In this document: positions 21,046-32,929 of the stretch, one piece after another
Numbering within the stretch: position 1 is the first letter of the stretch
Layout of the letters: each line of letters starts with the position of its first letter
Notes under the pieces: generated by a model
Told to the model about the DNA's origin: nothing
Databases searched by the model: none
What the model saw: only the letters and a program-made list of their open reading frames with translations
Made by a program: the position numbers and the translations under genes
Origin: Halisarca cf. caerulea
Taxonomy: Eukaryota; Porifera; Demospongiae; Chondrillida; Halisarcidae
Assembly: GCA_963170055.1 (NCBI GenBank)
Contig: CAUJGJ010000083.1
Coordinates: 326,601 to 364,100 of the forward strand
Reading direction: 5' to 3'
Length of the DNA: 37,500 nt

Positions 21046-21712
21046 CGATGACAGGTCTTTTATTATGATTATATTAATATGATGTTGTGTTTTGTAGACT
21101 TTTGCATGTAAGATGCATGCCTATGGGCTAGCTAGTGAACATTTACGGATCGCATGATTTTCCTAGGGTTTTTTTGTTGTAATAATATTAATTAATGCAA
21201 TTTGCAATTGTTTTCGTATGCATGTGCATGGAATGTGCTTTAATTATTGTAAGCATACATATACATATATATATTATGGAGTACGGTAGAACTCCATATG
21301 TATGGGTGACACTGAAAAGTCATGGCACCAGACATTAGTGCAAATTTTATTTTCGCCCATATATATATAATATACGTACCTGATAACGTCAATACCACAG
21401 TGTATACACAATACATGTGTACATATGTGCATATTATATGTATACTAAACAGTATAATTATGCCAAATTGTACTATACAAGGACAATATATGCCAACCCA
21501 TAATATGTATACATATGTACATATGTACACTCATGTATACTCATGCATTATAATTTGCAATTGGTCTCTGTTTTATATCCGATGAATCTGACCATGCTGT
21601 GTACACATATTCTTGTCTTTCTGCCATATGTGTACATGACTTGTCATGCTATACAAGAATGATACAATATACTGAGGTCAAGGGCTGTTCTATAGTTATG
21701 ATCAGTGATGAC

Positions 21713-21780
21713 GATATATACAGTATATATATATTATGTATTATATATATATATATATATATATATTATATTATATATAT
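21713..21780. repeat. (TA)n array
   Basis: Interrupted TA repeat, about 68 bp, downstream of snapin. Confidence 0.9.
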
Positions 21781-21880
21781 GAATCAATCAATCAATAATT
21801 CTATGAGTTCATCATGCTCACTGGCACTGGGGCACACACTGGCCCCATGTAGACTTTCACCATAAAAAAAGAAAAAAAAA
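21781..21880 (-). mobile_element. Possible retroelement 3' fragment with (TTGA)n tail
   Basis: On the minus strand, after an oligo-T, about 70 bp of unique sequence (ATGGTGAAAGTC... CAGTGAGCATGATG) ends in TTGATTGATTGATTC beside a TA array. Short tetranucleotide 3' tails are common in non-LTR elements. The fragment is too small to classify. Confidence 0.3.
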
Positions 21881-21899
21881 TGGACAGTGTCACACATAT

Positions 21900-22727
21900 C
21901 AGGGTTTTATCTGAGGGGGAGGGGGAAGGGGACCCCTGGGTATGGTACCCCCCCTAAGCAGAAAGGTTACCCCCAAAATAAAATTATGCAGCCTTCATTT
22001 TTGTGAAGGAACACTGTCATGAATTGATCATGAATCCATTTATAAAAGGTAGAATTTGCCAAATTATATATCTGATTCAGTATAATAGCTTGTATGAATC
22101 AATCTTAAGTCCATTGGTAATTATGTTTATTTAGCAATTACCTTGAATACATGTGTGAAAATTTAGGAGTAACTGTTCTAATGTAACTTGCACATGGTTT
22201 AGCTTTGCTCCAACAGCATGGCATAAGCAGTCATGCAAGGATTTATTCATGTGCAGGCACTTGAGCATATTTGCACATGTGCAGGGTTTCTTCAAGAGGG
22301 AGGGGGGCACAGGGGGTATCTCTCTCTTGAAATTTTATCCTAGCTATAACACACATGCACAGTTGCAACAGACTAATCTGTGGACTGTATTCAGAAACAG
22401 CTTGAGTGGCGTAAAACAGCCTCATTTATCACCTTCTGAGGCATAAGAACTAAAAATTGTCCTGGGGGAGCATACCCCCAGACCCCCCCTAGCTTACACC
22501 ACTATCATTCCGCATACATACGTATCCGCCCCTCATCACATCACTATACTTTGTCATTGCCCCCTGTCTTCATCATTATGAAAGAAAGAAAGTATGGCAT
22601 TTAATATCATTCAATACACATGCTTGCGGCACGCCACGCCATGTGTGCATGTGTACATACATACATACGTATATACAGATGTGTAGGTTCCCCCCCCCCA
22701 AAAAGATTTGACCCCGGATAAAACCCT
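21900..22727. mobile_element. Possible 0.8-kb hAT-like non-autonomous element
   Basis: CAGGGTTTTATCTGAGGGG at the left and CCCCGGATAAAACCCTG at the right are an imperfect inverted pair. The flanks share CATAT but not a clean 8-bp repeat. The interior has G-rich and C-rich runs and an internal partial end (GCAGGGTTTCTTCAAGAGGG at about 22281). It has no transposase. Confidence 0.4.
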
Positions 22728-22835
22728 GCATATATATGTTATATTAATGTATAGGGTGAACCAAATCTTGCATGCCGCATAGTATTACATGCGAAATAAT
22801 TTCCAATAGTTGGTAGTTTGTACATGCAATAGACA

Positions 22836-24518
22836 TCAGGGATGCAGCAGGATCTTGGGTACTGACAGTGTGCCGTTCCATCCAATCCTCCATATGTGCT
22901 GTGCTCCCCATGCCTCACACCTCATCAGCCGATGACCCACATCTTCCACTTCACTGCTATCACATAATTTGCATACTCTCTCCTCTCTTGCCACACCTCT
23001 CCACCTTCCCGTCTCAATTTCAAAACCTGCTGTGCCTCCTCTTAGTTTCATCATCATCCTCCTGTCCGACCTTCTCCACACTCTCACACACTCCGACCAC
23101 TCTCCCAACTTCACAATCCTCTTCAACATCTCCAACTTAGGCTTTCTCTCCATCTCCTTACCCCATTCCTCCCATACTTTCCTCCAGGCAATGGCTTCCA
23201 GCATCTCTCTCACCTCCACAGCTGACAACTCCTTAAGCACCTCCACACTAACATCCTTCCACCCAAACTGCCCCCAACACATCCCCATCTTACCAATCCA
23301 AGTAACTCTACCCAACCTCACTGCTGCCGGTGCTATTCGCCTTAGCAACCGTCCATCATATTCTCTGCTGGTCAGGACCTTACTCCAGAACAACACACAC
23401 TGTATCCTTGCCAACCACTTGACCAGTAGGCCCCCCATCTTGACCATAGAAGTGAAAATTTTGGATGTAGAGTTCCTACACCAAAGAACAATCTCAGGGC
23501 CCTTATCTGAACCTGCTCTATCTTCTCCAGATCCCGATTGCACCCCCAAATCTCTGATCCATACAGCATAGTTGAGTCCACCAATGATGTCATAAGCTTC
23601 CTAAACACCCCCACTCCTACATCCCCTAACTCTGTCCTACACCAATGAAACCAAGCACCCAAGGCCCTCTTACCCACCATAGCTCTCTCTTCCACCATAT
23701 ACTCTTCAACTCCAGATGTTTATCCACTACACACCCCAAGTATCTATACTGCTCCACCATGGGAATCTCCTCATTGTCAATAATTAACAAACTGCACATC
23801 CGTCCTGGCCACCCTCTTCTGCCTCACATGCACGATTCCAGACTTTCTCGCATTTATCTTAACCCTCCAGTCTCTGCACCACTCTACGAATACATCTAAA
23901 CTCTTCTTGATCCCTGACTCAACCGGGACAAGCAAAGCTGTGTCATCAGCCAAAAGCAGGCCTGGTATGATCTCTCCAGCACACTCAATCCCACATCTGG
24001 TGCTCTTCAGCTGTTCCACCAAGCTGTTTATGTACAAGGAAAATAACAATGGAGAGAGGACCAGCCCTAGCGGAGGCCCACATTGACACTCAAACCTCTG
24101 TTTTGTCTGTCACCAACTTTGACCAAACATGATGTCCCATCATACAGCGATGGAGAAAAGAAAGGAACTTTCCGTTCACACCCATAGATTGTAAGCATTT
24201 CCATAGTTTACCTCTGTCTATTCTGTCATACACTTTGGAGAAGTCAATGAAAGCTGTCATCATTATTCCACTAGACGTCTTCAGCATCTCCATTTGACCC
24301 AACAGTACTAATGACAATACCTGGTCTCTGCATCCTCTCATCTTCCGGAAACCACCTTGTTCTTCAGCATTAATCCTTCGATCTCCCTCTGCCACCATTG
24401 ACAACCTCATATTTAGTATCATACACATGACCTTGCACACAATGGATGACAGTGATATTCCACGAAAATTGTCCACCTCACACACCCCTTTAACCTGCTT
24501 CTTCGGTACTGGAACCAC
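22836..24518 (-). pseudogene. Decayed non-LTR retrotransposon ORF2 (reverse transcriptase, C-terminal zinc knuckle)
   Basis: Read on the minus strand, pieces in different frames give reverse-transcriptase motifs in order. They are NFRGISLSSIVCK and EEQGGFRKMRGCRDQVLSL, then AFIDFSKVYDRIDR (all 24518-24090), GPPLGLVLSPLLFSLYINS and the catalytic LLADDTALL (about 24090-23777). Next comes LVDSTMLYGSEIWGCNRDLE (about 23560-23698), and last a C-x2-C...H-x4-C knuckle (CKLCDSS...GHRLMRC, about 22900). At least two frameshifts separate these pieces, and the endonuclease half is missing: the 5' side stops at a (TA)n tract at 24535. This is a 5'-truncated, dead LINE. The clade is uncertain. Confidence 0.8.
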
Positions 24519-24531
24519 TATTTTTGTATAA

Positions 24532-24534
<3 letters not shown>

Positions 24535-24590
<56 letters not shown>
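24535..24590. repeat. (TA)n array at the 5' break of the LINE
   Basis: About 50 bp of TA marks where the minus-strand LINE sequence stops. Confidence 0.9.
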
Positions 24591-24593
<3 letters not shown>

Positions 24594-24736
24594 GGAACCA
24601 CTATATATAATATCTATAACCATATAGAACCATTAATTTAAAAATGGAGAAAGATATAGGGATAAAAAATAGTCAATTTTAATAAAAAATATTGCAAGGT
24701 AGGGTTGTTTACTATACAGGGATGGACAGGCATAGG

Positions 24737-25022
24737 GCTAGACGGACATAGGGATAGGTATATATGGGGCTAGACGGGCATAGAGCTAGACAGAGGTGGG
24801 TACGTTGGACTGGGTAATCCCATAGCTAAAATATTAACGTAGGATGTAGGAATTTGCACACTGTATCCATGCAGTCCATGCAAGCCACCTCTGTCTAGCT
24901 TTATGCCCGTCTAGCCCCATGTATGCCTATCCCTATGCCCGTCTAGCCCCATGTATGCCTATCCCTATGCCCGTCTAGCCCCATGTATACCTATCCCTAT
25001 GCCCGTCTAGCCCGGGCCCATG
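24737..25022. repeat. Inverted 32-bp minisatellite (GTCTAGCCCCATGTATGCC type)
   Basis: The right side has four 32-bp units (GCCCGTCTAGCCCCATGTAT), starting 24905, 24937, 24969 and 25001. The left side (24737-24798) has the same words in reverse complement (GGGGCTAGACGGGCATAGAG). About 90 bp lie between. It could fold into a large hairpin. Confidence 0.8.
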
Positions 25023-25166
25023 TATATATCCATATATGCCCGTCCAAATTCTAGGGATGGTCTCTTGAGTTTCATCTTATAAGAAGGTTCCACTGTACAT
25101 GTCAGATCAGAGGTTGCAGGTTGGATTTAATATTATGTTTTGGTATATGTATCTATGATTATACAA

Positions 25167-25175
25167 TTATATATA

Positions 25176-25240
<65 letters not shown>

Positions 25241-25328
25241 GTTGTTGTATTGATTAACTCTCATGATACACTCTTCACTGTAATTTTTGCTTTTTTTTTG
25301 TTAGTTGTGAATATATATATATAACAAA

Positions 25329-25389
<61 letters not shown>
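25167..25389. repeat. Two (TA)n arrays with an A-tract between
   Basis: TA at 25167-25238 and 25310-25389. The second contains a run of more than 20 A (about 25325-25346). Confidence 0.9.
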
Positions 25390-25564
25390 GGAGGTAGTGA
25401 CAAGACTTAGTAATTCTTCAGTATGGTGACTGTAACTTGGAGTGTTTATAGCAGAGCATATAGAGAGAATGTTGGACTCTTAAGGTGTCGGATTCTATAT
25501 ACACAGCTATATATAGTTCCACTGCATTGTACATGAGTACATGCATGGTTGCACTATTGCAATA

Positions 25565-25655
25565 CAGTTGCCCCTCTCTAATCCATATCCCCGAATAGCA
25601 GACTGATCCATATCCCTGAATAGCAGACTGATCCATATCCCCGAATGGCAGACAC
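25565..25655. repeat. Pogo-like end with 25-bp tandem repeat
   Basis: CAGTTGCCCCTCTCTAATCC is followed by three 25-bp units (TCCATATCCCCGAATAGCAG) at 25582, 25607 and 25632. Confidence 0.65.
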
Positions 25656-26207
25656 CCAGCCCTCTATATACATGTATGGACGCATGCCATGAGAACCAAA
25701 ATTAATGATCCACTACACTTTGCCATATAGAACATCTTCAACTTCGAAATAATCGAGTACACCTCCAAATCAGGGCAGTTCTTTGTGGACCCAAGGTGCA
25801 CGTTTGAAATAGAGGGGATCCACCCTAATGGATTAGCTATAGAGTATAGTACTCTATGTGCAATATACTGCACCTATTCTAGTACTGCATGCATGAAAGT
25901 ACGCATATAGGTGTATGCACAATTGCACATTGACACTCTCACACCCACCCATCCCACAAACACAAAACACACACACACGCAAACACACATACAAACACTA
26001 TAATTAAAGTGGACCCTTGTTTGTCCGACCACATTTGTTCCTCATAAAATGTGTCAGATAAACCAGGTGTGACTGTATGTTACTCACAGGAACAATACCT
26101 GCTATATACGAACGATTTTATGTATGTATTCATACATAATACATTAATATTGCACTTATAGTTATGAAATCAGAAAAATAAAGAACACAATTGTACATGA
26201 CATGAGC
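25656..26207. other. Unassigned DNA downstream of syntaxin-18
   Basis: Fragments of pogo-like ends (GTGGACCCTTGTTTGTCCGA near 26012; ACCAGGTGTGACTGTA near 26062). No exact AATAAA seen on the minus strand. Confidence 0.4.
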
Positions 26208-27253
26208 TTAACTATACCAATTCAAAAACAATAGAGTTATCGACAACATTATTAGGATAAAAAGTACCACAGCCCGATACGTCGCTCGGTTCTTTATAGC
26301 CTGCAAAGAACACACATAAAGAGAATACATCAACAGGTATAGCCCTACACACGTATGATGGAGACTCTGTAAAGCTTGGTTCACAATACGGTGCAAGGTC
26401 GTATTGCAACAGATATTGGCCGATCTCAGGAATAGAACTGAGTTCCATTCTCTGCAATGTTGCTTAGTATACTGTTACAGTATTTACTGCAAATTCCCAT
26501 GTTTTGGCGCGTTCATAAATTGGCCGCAAGTCTTCATATCAACATTTCATAATAACTATTGGTCGCATCACAAGCCTTGCGACATATTGTGAACCTAGAT
26601 TAGTACAACATTTCAATTAACTCACTTAACTAATCTAACCATATTCTGAGGTACACATACTGCACAATATTAAAGTACATACAAAGAATCACTTGACAAT
26701 CCAACAACCCTCGTAATCACACAACTTTCTTTTTGCTCACAGGTTCAGATTATGGGGGTTTCACTGTATACAGTCAAACCGATATAACCTGACACTTTAC
26801 AGGCACCAAAAATGTGTCGGATTACAGAGGTTGTTGGATTATGGAGTGACTCTGAACGAGCTTCAGCCTGGTGACTGCACGTCAGAATAAGGTCAGATTA
26901 TAGAGAATGTCGGACTGTTGAGATGTCAGATTATAGAGAATGTCGGACTGTTGAGATGTCAGATTATAGAGAATGTCGGACTGTTGAGATGTCAGATTAT
27001 AGAGAATGTCGGACTGTTGAGATGTTAGATTATAGAGAATGTCGGACTGTTGAGATGTCAGATTATAGAGGTTTCCTTGTATATTGTGAAATTCCCACGC
27101 ACATAGTCATGCAAAATGGAGACAAGGGCAGATTCATTTTTGAAAAAAGGCAATTTTGCAACTAACAAGTAAAACTGAACTATTTCAGAGAAAATGATAT
27201 CACAGCATTCCTCACAAGCACAAAGACACGAGCACATTCTTAATCTCCCAACA

Positions 27254-27292
<39 letters not shown>

Positions 27293-28689
27293 ACGCACAC
27301 ACACAAAACAACTTGACACACATGTATGTATGTATGTACATATATGTGTAACTACAATACAAATAATCCATCAGAGAGCGAGTGATGTTGGAGAAACTTA
27401 CTCCTCGGACTTCTTCGTTACCGGCACTGACATTCTCAGTAGAAGTTACAGCATTGTCAGCTACCAGCTCTATGTTCTTTGCCTGTGGGATTACAAAAAG
27501 GCTGAAATATGTACAATCCAAGAGAAAGTCGGATTATAGAGGTGTTGGATTATGTACAGAGGGTCACTGTACCAATGTGTGGCAATGTTAATCAGTAGTA
27601 GCAGTTAACAATAGCTACATAGGTATATAACACACGTGTCACAACTACCGCCATACGCATGAACAGAGCATAGAGTACCATTCCTCCATGCAGGTCTTCA
27701 TACCAATCTGAAACAACATTGCGATTAGATCCGATGACTATTGAGCACCACCACGAAGCAGTATGCAATTCATAGCCACAGTAACATTTAGTCATTGTAA
27801 CTTGAAACTAAGCCAAAGTAATATATACAGTTAAACCTCTACAGTATAACCCGACCACCTCGGGACCCCAACCACCTCGGGACCAGGATAAGTTGGCCTA
27901 AGTAGAGGGGTGGTCATGATAGGTCTATTACACACACTACGTAGAATAGATTAAGAGCAGCAAAAAAGTATAAACAGAATGCACAGCATTCATTGTCTGA
28001 CCAACTACGCAAGTACTGCCGAACCAGGTGTAGTTGCACCATGCAAGTGACAAGTTGAGAGAGTGACGAGGTTTATTGCACCATGAATTAGCATACGTGT
28101 GGGTTCAGAGTGGAAGGGTTTCTAGTTCTAGTGACCCAGGTTCCCAGGCAACCAGAAAACCCGGGTCACTAGAACATCACTGACGCAAGCATACTGAATT
28201 TATGTAATGTCCCGAATACGCATCTCTATGTACTTGTACAGGAACTACGAACAGTAAGTACATATGTACACACATACTTCAGACTAATGCATGCAGAATG
28301 AACAATGCATACATGTACTACAGTGTTCTCCCCAGAAACTATTTTAGGCATGTTGAATATGTACATACGTACATACTTACGTATTATACTTACAATGCAT
28401 CACAAATTGCTTGCAGCTTCAGTTTTGGGCACTAGCATGATTTGTACTAAATGTAGATTTTCAATAATCTATGAATGCGTGCATGTTTTTCCTACAAACA
28501 GTATTAAATTCTGGTAAAGAAGGCATGTTGGACCGACATGCCTAAGATACTTGGGGAGAACACTGTACTAGCATACGTATGTACATACGTACATATACAC
28601 ACACAAACGCACATACGTACAAACACACACACACACACACAAACGTACATACGTACAAACACACACACACGCACAAACGTACATACGTA

Positions 28690-28743
<54 letters not shown>

Positions 28744-31700
28744 CACATATGGTCATACCTGTTCCATCACTTTCTCAGTAAATAAACTTTGCAATTCAGA
28801 TATCTGCAGCACTTTCTCTTGTATAAGACGAACTTCGTCTGTTACATCATGAAATTGCTCTAATAACTGAACATTTTCTTGTTGAAACTGTCAAACAAAT
28901 TAGAGTACGTATATGTACACTCATAAATGAATCATGTCTATACAAACACAAGTGCACACAAGTACAAATGGTACAATTCTACACTTAGCGAATACATGCA
29001 TACATACAGTACATACGTACAGTACATACGTACAGTACATACGTACATACGTATCAAGGCAATTATAGACCATAGAAAAACACACATGTACAAATACGCA
29101 GCGAATACAAGAAAAGGCAGACAAATGGCTCACTACAGACTCTACAAGAGAGCAACTAATAAACAGGACGGTGGTTGGTACATCTGTATGTACAAAATAA
29201 TCGGAAATGTACAAATGAATCCACAAAACATGTCAGGACAATTTGTATTTCAGTACACAAGGAACTCAAATATCAATTAAGGCATATACAGTACATACAT
29301 ACGCACACAATACATACTGTACATTAGCACAATACACAATACACGTGTACGTACAAAACTACGTACATGTGCATAGCAGGGAAGTGCCTGAAAAGTTTGG
29401 CGGTACCATAGTCACTGATGCTGTCGTGTGTATGATGTCATTGCAAAAATGTCTACCATGACACTGGATCTGCATGGGAAACAGGTCCCTTAATATGAAT
29501 TTAAGCAATCAAATTAATTCTACAACTTATATATGTACGCATTAAAGATGAGGGCTGCTACTGCAGTTTTGCTTCTTATTTGCCCTCAAGGACAGTTGAA
29601 AACATCAGCATTTCTAAGAATGTTTTAAACTTTTTAATGGTGAGGAGATTCCAATAGCGCTAGTCATTCATGATCACTAACAACCATTGCACACACTTCT
29701 CTGGTACAGCGAGCTATGGATTGATAAGTACACATGCAACTTGTAAAGAAAAAAGTTTTTGAGTTATTATCAACTACACGTGCAGAAATACATAACTTAC
29801 CCAAATGAGCTCTGCAAAATTAGAAAAATTCAACTGTTGATCATTTCAGTAGAATTATATGACATTCTTTTTGCATTATTATTGTGTTCTCTGTTGTTGA
29901 CATTAAGACTCTGCGTACAGTCTGTGATTTTTGGTTTTGTATCGCAACTGCTATATATGTACTAGTGCAGCTGAACATTAATTACAGAGTTGATAAATTG
30001 TGGCAAATTTATTTATTTCGCAACCAAAAATATTTTCAAATCTTGCAAGTGGGATTCCTTGGTAAACATACCTAGAATGTGTAAAACGTATATGGCCTAG
30101 TATTGTTGATATACGCAGTAAGATGGTGTACAAATCAATACTTCTGCCTCCCTAAAAGAAGTAGTTAACAGTTATTGGAGCAGTGGAAACTTCTCCAGTA
30201 TACGGTGTAAAAGTCAACACTGGTTTATCCGAAGACCTCCTTTATCCTGTACTCTGTGAAAACCCAACACTATACACGTACGCTGTGCACAAACTTCCCT
30301 CATTTACCCAACACATGGGCTTATCCAACATATCTTGTGAGCAATGAAAGTGATAGGATAAATGAGAGTCCATCGTATGTAGAACTGAAGCCAAATGGCC
30401 ATCTCACAGTCCCCAAAGAACACACACACATATGTACAGTACCACTTACTGTGTCTGCTTCCTCAATACTGAGATCAAATGAAGGCTGATAAGGAGGCGT
30501 AGGCGGACAAGGCGTTACTTCGCATTGAGGTGACTGTGGCAGCTCTTGGACTTCGGGGCTATCCACAGAAACTGCTAATGTCTTGCTTGAGGTAAGCCGT
30601 GAGCTATGTACGAACGTACAAACATAAGTACGTAGGTAAGTAGGTATACACTTAATATTACCTGTGTATGTACCATAGGTACACACAGGTACACATGTAC
30701 ATATGTATGTACACACACACATGCATGAACAACTGACATGCATCTAACAGTGACAAACGGTTAATATGCCATCACTTACTACACCAAAACGCTTATTATG
30801 CCACCATTTTGCAAACAAATTCATGACTATTGCATGGGATTACCATATATGGTAGTTGGTTTAATATGCCAAAATGGATAATGGCAAGAATCTTGTGACA
30901 CCAATTGCAGCATATTAAGCATTTACCATTGTACAAGAAGATGCAGGCATTTATCGCTAGTATGTACGTACGCATGTACTTGTACCAGTCGTGACATGAA
31001 ACCAAATATCACAGACTGTACACAGAGTACTAATGCCAACAACAGAGAATACAATAAAAAATAAAAGAATGTCATATGAACACTATAAAAGTTCTACTGA
31101 AATGATCAACACTTGAATTTTCAAGTACGAATATTCAAAACATCCTTGCAAGACGTATAAAAGGTCCTTACTTTTGCCGTCTCTCCACGGATCTCTTCAC
31201 GCGGATAGCACGCTGCTCGCTATACAGCTGGCACACTTCTACGAAGGCCAATGGAATGCATAATGATATGTACAGTACGTACTGTATATAACACACTACA
31301 GGAAGTCTGGATGAATCAAACCTCTGAGGGCCAAGAATAAACACAGATCACAGTGAAAGCTCTGTAATCCGAAATTCTCTCTAATCAGACCATCTTATGA
31401 GGTGCAGTCCCTATATTAATATATGCTAATAGTCACTCCATATTCTGACAACTTCTTAATCCAACACTGTTTTATAGTCCCATTGAGTGTCGGTGTAGAG
31501 AGGTTTCACTGTATCAGTACTGCCACTTAATAGAGTTCATATACAGTGTCTTATGGTGCGTAGTGCATAGATGTCGCTGAGGACAAATTCAACATATCCC
31601 ATAATTCCAGTGAAGTAAGTTTGAGTTACGTAAGTGGACTCTTTTGTACTTCAGAAAGAAGTCTTAAATCATAGAAAAACTTCATACAAAAAATTGCTTC

Positions 31701-31906
31701 AAATAGGACAAAATGTATCAAATCTACGAGATATCGCCATGGATACAATGTACCAATACAAGCATTCTGTGTACACTCACACGAGTACAAACAGATGTGT
31801 ATGTACGTACTAATGTTAACTTACAAGATTACATTATGGCCCTGCACATTCCCACACACACACATACGCATGCACGCACACACACTCACACACACATGCA
31901 CGCATG

Positions 31907-31941
<35 letters not shown>

Positions 31942-32869
31942 GCGCGCGCGCACACACATGCAACTACAGTCAATTGACATGGACAACAGTCACATACGTA
32001 TATGCAAGGAATTGAATAGAGAGAACATACAGTACATCATATTATGTACGTCCATACATACTTTTGAGATACGATTTTAAGATCTCCACTACTGCTTTTC
32101 GGTGTGCAGCCATCTGTTCTCCTGTTATCCCATCACTATATACTTAGGAGCGATATACATAGCACATACAACAGATATGAATGTACATACATATACATAT
32201 GTAGATACAGTAACAAAATATACGGTAATTGCACTGATACGAAAGTACACATACGTATGTACGTATGTACATACGTACAGTAATAAACATAGCCATTGAA
32301 GACATATCAGTCACGTATCTACACACAAATGCAACAAATTGCACAATGCATACCAACATACAGTACATAATACCGTATATATCCAGAAATATTGGCTATC
32401 ATTGAATTTGGCAATTTGCCCAAGATCAGGCTGTAATTTATTATTGGCAGAAATTAAATTTGACCATTGCACAGCAAGGACAAAGCATAGTAAGTACGTA
32501 GATCTACGTACGTATGTAAATTTAGTGATATAAATTGGCGATTTTCATCCTGACCGCCAAACCGCCAAATTAAAAATGTCGCCAATATTTCTGGATAAAC
32601 GGTACGTACATGTATGTACATATATGTATGCATGAATGAGCTACGGTAATACGTACTTTGTTTCTGAAGGGAATATACACTTTCTGAGCAATTTTTCATA
32701 AACTTTTCAGCTGCTTCATCAACACAATCTCTTTCTTCTTCTGACATGCAACCGAAAGTTCTCCCTAAGTGTCTGTAATCAAGGTACATGTGTATACATA
32801 GTACACTGTATAGTGAAAAGTCAATACAATAATTGCTAGGCTAATGCAAATAAATACCACGCACGCACG

Positions 32870-32929
<60 letters not shown>

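Noticed and set aside
22868..23571. Plus-strand open frames of 90 and 200 codons
   Set aside because: They are antisense to the LINE reverse-transcriptase ORF, which has clear motifs on the minus strand.
26894..27075. CRISPR-like 33-bp direct repeats
   Set aside because: The units are directly adjacent, without unique spacers, inside a eukaryotic intronic MITE; there are no cas genes.
27592..27795. Extra syntaxin-18 exon between exons 7 and 8
   Set aside because: Exons 7 and 8 join in frame and align to human STX18 without a gap; the intervening open stretch adds no SNARE heptads.
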